Source: Pseudomonadota bacterium | Lineage (GTDB): Bacteria; Pseudomonadota; Gammaproteobacteria; Burkholderiales; Burkholderiaceae_B | Direction of reading: 5' to 3' | Assembly (NCBI GenBank): GCA_023437255.1 | Contig: JAEZGR010000127.1 | Coordinates: 1 to 5,213, forward strand | DNA length: 5,213 nt | Shown: one piece after another, positions 1 through 5,213 of the stretch | How the letters are laid out: every line of letters begins with the position of its first letter | Numbering within the stretch: position 1 is the first letter of the stretch | Position numbers and translations under genes: made by a program | Notes under the pieces: model-generated | Databases searched by the model: none | Told to the model about the DNA's origin: nothing | The model's input: the letters and a program-made list of their open reading frames with translations, nothing else

Positions 1-1208
1 GCCCACATCTGGTGCTGGCCCACGTCGGAGGTGACGATGGCGCTGCCACCCGTGACCTCCCAGAGCTTTTCAATGACGAACTGGGGCTTGATGATGGCGT
101 CGGAGTTCTCGTAAGCCAGGCAGCGGCGGCCGCGCCAGGCTTCGACCTGTTCCCACCACTTTGCGAGCGCCTTGCCGTCGCGCGGTGACTCGGCAGCCGC
201 CACCTCGTACAGGGGCAGCATGTCGTCGAGCACGTCTTTGATGTTGCCGACGATCGGCACATCGACACGCACCCGCTTCGAGATCGTGGACGGGTCGATG
301 TCGATATGGATGATCTTGCGCGGATTCTGCGAGAAGTGGCGCGGGTTGCCCACCACACGGTCGTCGAAACGCGCACCGATGGCAAGCAGCACGTCGCTGT
401 TCTGCATGGCAAGGTTGGCTTCATACGTGCCGTGCATGCCTGGCATGCCGACAAAGCGCTTGTCGGTGGCCGGGAAGGCTCCGAGCGCCATAAGCGTGGT
501 GGTGACGGGCGCACCCACCATGTCGACCAGACGGCCCAGTTCTTCGTGCGCGCCGGAGGCAATGACGCCGCCACCCACGTAGATCATGGGGCGCTCGGCC
601 GCCAGCAGCATCTGCACGGCCTTCTTGATCTGACCCTGGTGCCCCTTGGTGACCGGCGCGTACGAGCGCATCTTGATTTCGCCGCGACGCGGCGTGTACT
701 TGCAGGTCGCTACGGTGATGTCCTTGGGGATATCGACCAGGACGGGCCCGGGGCGGCCGGTACGCGCAATGTAGAAGGCACGGCGCATGGTCTCGGCCAG
801 ATCCTTGACGTCGCGCACCAGGAAATTGTGCTTCACGCAGGGACGCGTGATGCCCACGGTGTCGCATTCCTGGAAGGCGTCTTCGCCAATGGCGGCGGTG
901 GGAACCTGGCCGCTGAGGATCACCATGGGAATGGAATCCATATAGGCCGTGGCAATGCCGGTAACGGCGTTGGTGACACCGGGGCCGCTGGTCACCAGCG
1001 CCACGCCCACTTTCTGCGAAGAACGCGAATAGGCATCCGCCGCGTGAATGGCCGCCTGTTCATGGCGCACCAGCACGTGCGTGAAAGAGTCTTGCTTGTA
1101 GATTGCGTCGTAGATATAGAGCACTGCGCCGCCGGGATAGCCGAACACGTGGTCGACCCCTTCTTCGGCAAGGCAGCGCACGACGATATCGGCGCCTGAG
1201 AGTTCCAT
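1..1208 (-). CDS. ilvI: Acetolactate synthase large (catalytic) subunit, biosynthetic type; 3' part outside the window
   Basis: This enzyme condenses two pyruvates to 2-acetolactate, or pyruvate plus 2-ketobutyrate to acetohydroxybutyrate. That is the first common step of valine, leucine and isoleucine synthesis, using ThDP, Mg2+ and FAD in the cytoplasm with a small regulatory subunit. Visible are 402 complete codons of a family usually near 570. The N-terminal ThDP-binding domain covers about residues 1-165, with VFGYPGGAVL (21-30), the VRHEQAA motif whose Glu50 is the expected ThDP-activating glutamate, LVTSGPGVTN (71-80) and GEDAFQE (108-114). The central FAD-associated domain spans about 190-325, with GMHGTYEANLAM and GARFDDR. 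The C-terminal ThDP domain only begins (TSDVGQHQMW), so its GDG metal-binding motif lies beyond the left edge. The start at 1208 is chosen because AAAGGA lies 9 bases upstream. An in-frame ATG at 1217 directly abuts that ribosome site. The partner gene (ilvH) would be expected further left, unseen. The symbol could equally be ilvB. Confidence 0.97.
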   Translation of the reverse strand, partial: MELSGADIVVRCLAEEGVDHVFGYPGGAVLYIYDAIYKQDSFTHVLVRHEQAAIHAADAYSRSSQKVGVALVTSGPGVTNAVTGIATAYMDSIPMVILSGQVPTAAIGEDAFQECDTVGITRPCVKHNFLVRDVKDLAETMRRAFYIARTGRPGPVLVDIPKDITVATCKYTPRRGEIKMRSYAPVTKGHQGQIKKAVQMLLAAERPMIYVGGGVIASGAHEELGRLVDMVGAPVTTTLMALGAFPATDKRFVGMPGMHGTYEANLAMQNSDVLLAIGARFDDRVVGNPRHFSQNPRKIIHIDIDPSTISKRVRVDVPIVGNIKDVLDDMLPLYEVAAAESPRDGKALAKWWEQVEAWRGRRCLAYENSDAIIKPQFVIEKLWEVTGGSAIVTSDVGQHQMW

Positions 1209-1217
1209 GTTATTCAT

Positions 1218-1223
1218 TCCTTT
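1218..1223 (-). promoter_or_regulatory. Ribosome binding site deciding the ilvI start
   Basis: AAAGGA on the minus strand lies 9 bases before the ATG at 1206-1208, a normal spacing. An alternative in-frame ATG at 1215-1217 follows the same motif with no spacer, so it is unlikely to be used with this site. The reading frame between them would add only three residues (Met-Asn-Asn). Confidence 0.6.
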
Positions 1224-1365
1224 CGAAACCAATACCTATGCCCCGGCCGGCTGGGCCCGAACAACGGACGACGATGACAACATGCCCTGGCGCTTCATGG
1301 CTCACGGAACCATTCCACCCAGGCACCTTGCCACCCCGACACGTGCTCACCGAAACACGGTATAC

Positions 1366-1382
1366 GTGCTGCCTGGCAGCAC
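1366..1382. repeat. Perfect 8-bp inverted repeat with a one-base centre
   Basis: GTGCTGCC-T-GGCAGCAC is a perfect palindrome apart from its central base. It lacks a T run on either strand, so it is not an intrinsic terminator. Its dyad form suits a dimeric DNA-binding protein. As RNA it would fold into a 6-bp stem with a 5-base loop. Next to it lies another small dyad, ACCG-AAACA-CGGT (1349-1361), and ACGTGCT occurs twice, at 1341-1347 and 1364-1370. It sits about 160 bases upstream of ilvI. Confidence 0.45.
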
Positions 1383-1451
1383 TGAGGTAGAAACGAAAGC
1401 CCGGCAACACACGCTTGTGGCGCGGCCAGCGGCAGGTGTTATGTAGGGCGC

Positions 1452-1474
1452 AAAAAACCGGGCGGATAGCCCGG
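1452..1474 (-). terminator. Intrinsic terminator or attenuator, leftward, upstream of ilvI
   Basis: Read on the minus strand, CCGGGC (1474-1469), loop TATCC, GCCCGG (1463-1458) is followed directly by six T residues (1457-1452). This is a perfect 6-bp GC stem with a U tract, a textbook Rho-independent terminator. It works only leftward, since there is no T run on the other side. No leftward gene ends before it (the gene to its right reads rightward), so it must stop a short transcript begun inside the intergenic region or act as an attenuator about 245 bases ahead of ilvI. Confidence 0.75.
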
Positions 1475-1488
1475 GATAAAGAGCCTGT

Positions 1489-1522
1489 GTCGATTACTGT
1501 GCGGATATGACCAAAAATCGAC
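1489..1522 (-). repeat. 7-bp inverted repeat (hairpin) just upstream of the terminator
   Basis: GTCGATT (plus strand 1489-1495) and AATCGAC (1516-1522) are perfect complements enclosing 20 bases. In a leftward transcript this would be a hairpin whose loop contains UAUCCGC (plus strand GCGGATA, 1501-1507). The same seven bases recur at 1462-1468 in the loop and upper stem of the terminator hairpin. The outer arm begins at about the start point predicted for the promoter at 1528-1556. Together with the terminator it would make a leader RNA of about 70 bases with two stem-loops. Confidence 0.4.
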
Positions 1523-1527
1523 CAGCT

Positions 1528-1556
1528 ACTTTAACCGTTTGCGAGGTGCGAAGCAA
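1528..1556 (-). promoter_or_regulatory. Possible sigma-70-type promoter for the leftward ilvI leader
   Basis: On the minus strand, TTGCTT (1556-1551, three of six consensus bases) is separated by exactly 17 bases from TAAAGT (1533-1528, four of six). The start point would fall near 1521-1522, at the outer edge of the 1489-1522 hairpin. The palindrome TTTGC-N10-GCAAA (1538-1557) covers the -35 element and most of the spacer and could be an operator. The match is weak, and other starts nearer ilvI cannot be excluded. Confidence 0.3.
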
Positions 1557-1623
1557 ATGAGCCACCCCGGCGAGCGTGTGAGAAAACGCAGCCCATACCG
1601 ATATGCTGCACCGCCGCAACACC

Positions 1624-1653
1624 TGAGCAGGTACGGCGCGGCGCCCGTATACT
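1624..1653 (+). promoter_or_regulatory. Probable promoter of the FUSC gene
   Basis: TATACT (1648-1653) matches five of six -10 consensus bases and would start transcription near 1660, about 25 bases before the ATG at 1685. The -35 side is weak: TGAGCA (1624-1629) with an 18-base spacer is the best match. The palindrome ACCTG-AG-CAGGT (1621-1632) lies over the -35 position, and GGCGC-G-GCGCC (1635-1645) fills the spacer, so a repressor or activator could act here. Confidence 0.45.
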
Positions 1654-1684
1654 GGCGACTTCATAGCAGCATCTCAGCTTTACC

Positions 1685-3910
1685 ATGATCGGCCCATTGC
1701 CACGCCTGGAGCGCTTCATATACAGCCACCACCTGTTTGGCGGTGCCCGCCAGGCCCTAGGCGTCATCTTGCCGGCGGTGGTGCTGATCGGACTCCTGGG
1801 TCGTTTCGATCAGGGCGTCACGGCAGCGGTCGGCGCGGCCTGTGTTGCGTTTCTCGATCAACCGGGCGGCCCGCGTCGCTACGGGGCGCAGGGAATGGCC
1901 GCCGCCGTGCTGCTCGGCTCGCTCACGGTCGCAGTCACCGGGCTGGCCAGTACCAGCCCGATTCTGACCTGGCTGGTCGTGCCGCTACTGTGTTTCGTGT
2001 TTTCCATGTTCACGGTATTCGGCAGGCAGGGCGGCCTGCTGGGCTTCGCCTGCCTGCTGATCATGACGCTGACCCTGCGCTCCCGCCCTGAACTCTCCGA
2101 GTTGTGGATCCACACCTTGTATTCGCTGGGTGGAGGGCTGTTCTATTTCGGCTACAGCTCGCTGCTGCACCGGATCGCATGGCATCGCGAAGAACAGCAG
2201 GCGCTGTCTGCAGCGCTGTTCGCCACGGCCGACTATATGCGCGCGCGTTCATGGCTGTACGACACCGAGGCCGATCTGAACAGCCGCTACCGCAACCTGA
2301 TGCGGGCGCAGCTGGTCATGACCGAGGAGCAGCAGGCCGCACGTGACACAGTGCTGCGCGAACTTCCCAAAGGCGATACGCGCAGTGACCGGTCGCGTGC
2401 GGCCTCACTGAATGTCTTCATAGACATGGTGGCGCTGCTCGACACACTGGTCGCCACCCACACCGACTACGTAACCCTGCGGCGGCATTTTGCCGATAGC
2501 GACGCCTTGCTCTTTCCCCGCGACGCGCTGCGCAAGCTCGCCGACAACGTCGAGCTGATCGCCCTGAACGTGGCGCGCAGCCGGCGCGAGCGGGTTCGCA
2601 ACAACATCAAGCCGGAAGTGCGCGCATTGGAGTTTGAGCTGCAGGAATTGCGCGAACGGGGCTTCGATGCCGAAGCGCCGGAAGTCTATGCCCTGCTTCG
2701 CCAGGTGCTGCACCGTCTGCAACGCGCCGGCGAGCTCGTGCAGCGCATGGCCGAGAACACCCGGCGAGGCGACAGCACCACCCTGGTCGACCAGCGCCTC
2801 GACCGGGCGCTCGATCGATTCCTGTCGCGCCGCAAATGGCGACTGGGCATGTACACGAGCAACCTCCGCCTGGACTCGCCTCACTTCCGTTATGCCCTGC
2901 GCGTGACGGTGGCCGTGTCGATCGCCCTGACGCTCAGCACCGTGCTGGGAGAGTGGACCACCCAGACGATCATGCCGGGCTGGGTCATTCACGATTACTG
3001 GGTGCTGCTGACGATACTGGTGATCATGAAGCCCGGCTTCGCCCTGACGCGGCAACGCAATGGCTGGCGCCTGGCGGGCACGCTGATCGGCTGCGCGCTC
3101 GCGCTGCTGATCTTCACCCAGTTCGAGAGCCCCTATGCGCTGCTCGCCCTGCTGCTGCTTGCGGGCATCTTCTGGTACGCGCTGCTACAGGTGCATTTCA
3201 TGCTCTCGGCGGCCGCCAACACCGTCTTCGTGCTGCTCGCCTTTCATTTTGCGGGGCAGGAAGACACTTTCGTGATCGGCGAGCGCATCGTCGACACCTT
3301 GCTTGCCAGCGCGATCGCCCTGATATGCAGCCGCTATGTGCTGCCCTGGTGGGAAAGCAACTTCATGGCCTCGCTGGCCTCCGCCTTGCGCCGCGCCAAC
3401 CTGCGCTTTCTGCAAAGCGGCCTGCGCTATGCAGCACTGAGCCGGCAACTGCGTGCCACGCGCAACAGCGGTTCGGATGACGCCGCATTGCAAACCGCCC
3501 ACCACGATGCCGAGATGCAGTGGCGTGTCGATCGCAAGAACGTGCATATTGCCTTCAGCAACTTCGCCGGTGCGCTCTACCGCATGATGGCCGAACCGGT
3601 GAAACGTCAGCGCAACGTGAAATCGCTGAATACGCTGATGATCCAGCACCATACGCTGGCCTCGCATGTCAGTGCTGCGATTCCTTTATTGGCTGAGCTC
3701 GACGAGGTACCGCCGGGCGTTCTGCGCGCCTTGCAGGATATCGAGAATCGGCTGGGAGGCGAGCCCGGTGCCGCGGATGTGAACGCCGCCGTCACCGACG
3801 GCAAAAACGATGCGCGGCTGGCGTATCCGTTGAAACAGATGCAGACCGCCGCCACGCTCATCGATGAACTGACCGAGGTCGTGACGGCGTCGGGCCCGCA
3901 GGCCCCATGA
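1685..3910 (+). CDS. FUSC-family (YccS/YhfK-like) inner-membrane protein
   Basis: This is a 741-residue integral membrane protein, close to the length of E. coli YccS. The architecture is duplicated. A first hydrophobic block has about six helices (roughly residues 24-40, 44-58, 71-88, 92-112, 117-131, 143-160). A long charged, helical cytoplasmic region follows (about 165-400). A second six-helix block lies at roughly 402-421, 436-450, 462-479, 483-500, 505-522 and 533-553, and a soluble helical tail (554-741) ends the protein. The segment after the second block's second helix, MKPGFALTRQRNGWRLAGTL (448-467), is typical of the FUSC domain shared with AaeB-type aromatic-acid efflux proteins. 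Members are thought to be exporters or envelope proteins, but the substrate of this one cannot be told. An in-frame TAG at 1664-1666 limits upstream extension, so ATG 1685 is the first possible ATG. No clear Shine-Dalgarno precedes it. It stands alone, divergent from ilvI and convergent with yaaA. Confidence 0.9.
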   Translation: MIGPLPRLERFIYSHHLFGGARQALGVILPAVVLIGLLGRFDQGVTAAVGAACVAFLDQPGGPRRYGAQGMAAAVLLGSLTVAVTGLASTSPILTWLVVPLLCFVFSMFTVFGRQGGLLGFACLLIMTLTLRSRPELSELWIHTLYSLGGGLFYFGYSSLLHRIAWHREEQQALSAALFATADYMRARSWLYDTEADLNSRYRNLMRAQLVMTEEQQAARDTVLRELPKGDTRSDRSRAASLNVFIDMVALLDTLVATHTDYVTLRRHFADSDALLFPRDALRKLADNVELIALNVARSRRERVRNNIKPEVRALEFELQELRERGFDAEAPEVYALLRQVLHRLQRAGELVQRMAENTRRGDSTTLVDQRLDRALDRFLSRRKWRLGMYTSNLRLDSPHFRYALRVTVAVSIALTLSTVLGEWTTQTIMPGWVIHDYWVLLTILVIMKPGFALTRQRNGWRLAGTLIGCALALLIFTQFESPYALLALLLLAGIFWYALLQVHFMLSAAANTVFVLLAFHFAGQEDTFVIGERIVDTLLASAIALICSRYVLPWWESNFMASLASALRRANLRFLQSGLRYAALSRQLRATRNSGSDDAALQTAHHDAEMQWRVDRKNVHIAFSNFAGALYRMMAEPVKRQRNVKSLNTLMIQHHTLASHVSAAIPLLAELDEVPPGVLRALQDIENRLGGEPGAADVNAAVTDGKNDARLAYPLKQMQTAATLIDELTEVVTASGPQAP

Positions 3911-3912
3911 GG

Positions 3913-4674
3913 TCAGGTCTCTGCGCGACGGAACACCAGCTTGTCGTCTGAAGACGCAGCGGGGTCGAAGCCGTAGCCTTCTTCGGCAAACCCCACCAGG
4001 CCTTCAGGGTCGTCGATACGATTGTCGATCACGTAGCGGGCCATGAGACCACGGGCCCGCTTCGCATAGAAGCTCACGACTTTCCACGCGCCGCCCTTGC
4101 GATCCTGGAAGACGCACTGCACGACCTTTGCCTTGAGCGCCTTGCGATCAACGGACTTGAAGTACTCGTCGGACGCCAGATTCAGCACGACCTTCTTTTC
4201 GCGCTCGTTGATGTACTCGGCGATTCGACTGCCCCAGAAGGCGTACAGATTGGCACCCCGATCGGTGGCGAGACGCGTTCCCATTTCGAGCCGATAAGGC
4301 CGCATGAGATCGAGCGGACGCAGCGCCCCGTACAGGCCGCTGAGTATCAGCACATGCTTCTGTGCCCACTTGAGGTCGTCGTCCGACAGTTCGGGGGCCC
4401 GCAAGCCCTCGTACACGTCGCCGTTGAACGCCAGAATTGCCTGCCTCGCGTTCTGGGTGTCGAACTCGGGCGCCCATTCGGCATAGCGCTCGACATTCAA
4501 TTCTGCGAGCGCATCACTGATCGACATCAGCTCGGCCACCTCTGCAGCGGACTTCTTGCGCAGCACCTTGATCAGCGCCGCCGCCTCATCGACGAACAAC
4601 GGCTGAGTGTGTTTGGTGGTCCGAACGGGTGAGTCGTAATCGAGTTTCTTGGCGGGAGAAAGCAGTAACAGCAT
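3913..4674 (-). CDS. yaaA: Peroxide stress protein YaaA (DUF328/UPF0246 family)
   Basis: This is a 253-residue cytoplasmic protein; E. coli YaaA has about 257. In E. coli the family member is induced by OxyR, limits free intracellular iron during hydrogen peroxide stress and so protects DNA, and it has been reported to bind DNA. Signature stretches are present throughout: [12 protein letters not shown] (5-16), [17 protein letters not shown] (75-91), [20 protein letters not shown] (111-130), [11 protein letters not shown] (165-175) and [16 protein letters not shown] (201-216). It appears intact. The start at 4674 is chosen because the protein then begins [10 protein letters not shown], as in the family, and GAGGGAG lies 5 bases upstream. 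A start at 4704 would add ten atypical residues and overlap the upstream gene. It follows the dehydrogenase gene by 10 bases, so it is probably cotranscribed. No OxyR-type site is visible, because the operon promoter lies outside the window. Confidence 0.95.
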   Translation of the reverse strand: MLLLLSPAKKLDYDSPVRTTKHTQPLFVDEAAALIKVLRKKSAAEVAELMSISDALAELNVERYAEWAPEFDTQNARQAILAFNGDVYEGLRAPELSDDDLKWAQKHVLILSGLYGALRPLDLMRPYRLEMGTRLATDRGANLYAFWGSRIAEYINEREKKVVLNLASDEYFKSVDRKALKAKVVQCVFQDRKGGAWKVVSFYAKRARGLMARYVIDNRIDDPEGLVGFAEEGYGFDPAASSDDKLVFRRAET

Positions 4675-4679
4675 GGAGG

Positions 4680-4686
4680 CTCCCTC
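4680..4686 (-). promoter_or_regulatory. Ribosome binding site of yaaA, overlapping the upstream stop codon
   Basis: GAGGGAG on the minus strand sits 5 bases before the ATG at 4674 and shares bases with the TGA (4687-4685) of the dehydrogenase gene. This supports the 4674 start over the in-frame ATG at 4704. It also suggests that ribosomes ending on the upstream gene are close enough to aid yaaA translation. Confidence 0.65.
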
Positions 4687-5213
4687 AGCGGGCGGTCCAG
4701 CCACCGTCGAGCGTGAGGTGCGCGCCGGTCATCTGCGAAGCTGCGTCGGAACACAGGAATACTGCTGCCTGGCCCAGCTGCTGGGGCGTGACGAAGTCAA
4801 GCGAAGGCTGCTTTTCGGTGAGCAGTTCACGCGCGGCGGCCTCGATCTCGATACCGTCTTTCTGCGCCAGCGCTTCTATCTGGCGTTCCACAAGCGCCGT
4901 GCGCACCCAGCCCGGGCAGATCGCATTACACGTGATGCCCTGGCCCGCCGTTTCGAGCGCGGTCACTTTGGTGAGCCCCATCACCCCGTGCTTGGCCGCC
5001 ACGTAGGCCGCCTTCTGCACGGAGCCGACCTGGCCGTGCACAGAAGCAATGTTCACGATACGGCCCCAGCCCTGCTTCTTCATTTGAGGAAGCGCCGCAG
5101 CAGTGCCATGGAACACGGCAGACAGATTCAGCGCAATGATCGCGTCCCAACGGTCAACCGGAAAGTCTTCGATGAGCGCCGTATGCTGGATGCCGGCATT
5201 GTTCACCAAGATA
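4685..5213 (-). CDS. bdhA: D-3-hydroxybutyrate dehydrogenase (short-chain dehydrogenase family); 5' part outside the window
   Basis: This enzyme interconverts (R)-3-hydroxybutyrate and acetoacetate with NAD(H), a step in use of polyhydroxybutyrate or ketone bodies in the cytoplasm. The frame is open to the right edge, and about 176 codons are visible. Taking Gln in VNNAGIQH as Gln94 of the 260-residue Pseudomonas fragi enzyme, the other key residues fall at the expected spacing: Asn114 (ALNLS), Ser142 and His144 (IASVHG), Lys152 (VQKAAY), Tyr155 and Lys159 (YVAAKHG), Trp187 (CPGWVRT), Gln196 (VERQI) and Trp257 in the C-terminal GGWTAR. The catalytic tetrad and substrate carboxylate-binding set are thus complete, which favours this activity over a generic reductase or acetoacetyl-CoA reductase. 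The Rossmann TGxxxGIG motif and the start codon are unseen. It lies directly upstream of yaaA. hbdH is another symbol in use. The residue roles are recalled from the family literature. Confidence 0.93.
   Translation of the reverse strand, partial: ILVNNAGIQHTALIEDFPVDRWDAIIALNLSAVFHGTAAALPQMKKQGWGRIVNIASVHGQVGSVQKAAYVAAKHGVMGLTKVTALETAGQGITCNAICPGWVRTALVERQIEALAQKDGIEIEAAARELLTEKQPSLDFVTPQQLGQAAVFLCSDAASQMTGAHLTLDGGWTAR

Larger units (their letters stand above)
1209..1684. other. Divergent intergenic regulatory region between ilvI and the FUSC gene
   Basis: These 476 bases hold no convincing conventional gene. From the ilvI side they contain: the ilvI ribosome site; a small frame at 1210-1305 (minus) with five consecutive Val/Ile codons; a 17-base inverted repeat at 1366-1382; a leftward intrinsic terminator at 1452-1474; a 7-bp hairpin at 1489-1522; a weak leftward promoter at 1528-1556 overlapped by the palindrome TTTGC-N10-GCAAA (1538-1557); an imperfect hairpin at 1589-1610; and a rightward TATACT -10 element at 1648-1653 with the palindrome ACCTGAGCAGGT (1621-1632) over its -35 position. 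The region must carry the start signals of both flanking genes, because they diverge from it. Which of these elements act is not shown by sequence alone. Confidence 0.7.

Noticed and set aside
306..1199. Long open frame of 297 codons on the plus strand, opposite ilvI
   Set aside because: It lies wholly antisense to a clearly recognisable acetolactate synthase. Its translation is rich in His, Gly, Ala and Arg and resembles no family I know. It is the usual by-product of GC-rich codon use.
1306..1410. Extension of the upstream small frame to a TTG/GTG start near 1410 (about 66 codons)
   Set aside because: The extended part shows no ribosome site and no similarity I recognise, and it runs through the 17-base inverted repeat. 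Only the last 31 codons carry the Val/Ile run of interest.
1458..1474. CsrA/RsmA-type GGA-in-loop site
   Set aside because: GGA is in the loop only if the region is transcribed rightward. The terminator geometry shows the relevant RNA is leftward, with UAUCC in the loop.
1531..1767. 78-codon minus-strand frame spanning the FUSC start and the intergenic region
   Set aside because: It overlaps the start of the FUSC gene on the opposite strand, shows no recognisable motif or ribosome site, and covers the probable promoter of that gene.
3892..3905. Hairpin GGGCC-CGCA-GGCCC at the end of the FUSC gene as a terminator
   Set aside because: No T run follows it on either strand, and it lies in coding sequence, so it is only a short GC-rich dyad.
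3913..4704. Longer yaaA version starting at 4704
   Set aside because: The extra ten residues do not fit the family N-terminus, the start would lie inside the upstream gene, and the good ribosome site serves the ATG at 4674.
1..5213. Mobile elements, CRISPR arrays, tRNA or rRNA genes, phage or defence systems
   Set aside because: I looked for terminal repeats, spaced direct repeats, tRNA-like cloverleaf segments and transposase or integrase motifs on both strands and saw none. The coding genes are ordinary housekeeping types.

Overview
The window looks like an ordinary chromosomal segment of a GC-rich betaproteobacterium, most likely Burkholderiales/Alcaligenaceae (a Bordetella/Achromobacter-type relative). 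This is inferred from the base composition and from the character of the encoded proteins. No database search was possible. I see no mobile element, CRISPR array, tRNA or rRNA, and no break in base composition.

Layout, left to right. (1) 1-1208, minus strand: the first 402 codons of the large catalytic subunit of acetolactate synthase (ilvI/ilvB type), running off the left edge. (2) 1209-1684: a 476-base divergent intergenic region between ilvI and the next gene. It holds a clear leftward intrinsic terminator, a second hairpin directly upstream of it, weak promoter-like sequences on both strands, several short palindromes, and a small open frame with a run of Val/Ile codons just ahead of ilvI. 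(3) 1685-3910, plus strand: a 741-residue FUSC-family (YccS/YhfK-like) inner-membrane protein with two six-helix membrane blocks. (4) 3913-4674, minus strand: yaaA, the DUF328 peroxide-stress protein, converging on the FUSC gene with only two bases between stop codons. (5) 4685-5213, minus strand: the C-terminal two thirds of D-3-hydroxybutyrate dehydrogenase, running off the right edge. It lies 10 bases upstream of yaaA and is very probably in the same transcript.

The genes form three independent units: branched-chain amino-acid biosynthesis (leftward), a membrane/efflux-type protein (rightward), and a 3-hydroxybutyrate dehydrogenase-yaaA pair (leftward). The coding part is conventional. The most interesting material is the ilvI upstream region. 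A promoter-like sequence there would start a transcript of about 70 bases made of two hairpins that share the heptamer UAUCCGC, the second being a perfect intrinsic terminator. Further downstream, a 31-codon frame containing Val-Val-Ile-Val-Val ends two bases before the ilvI start codon. Either could be a regulatory leader for ilvI. Both are inferences from sequence pattern alone.
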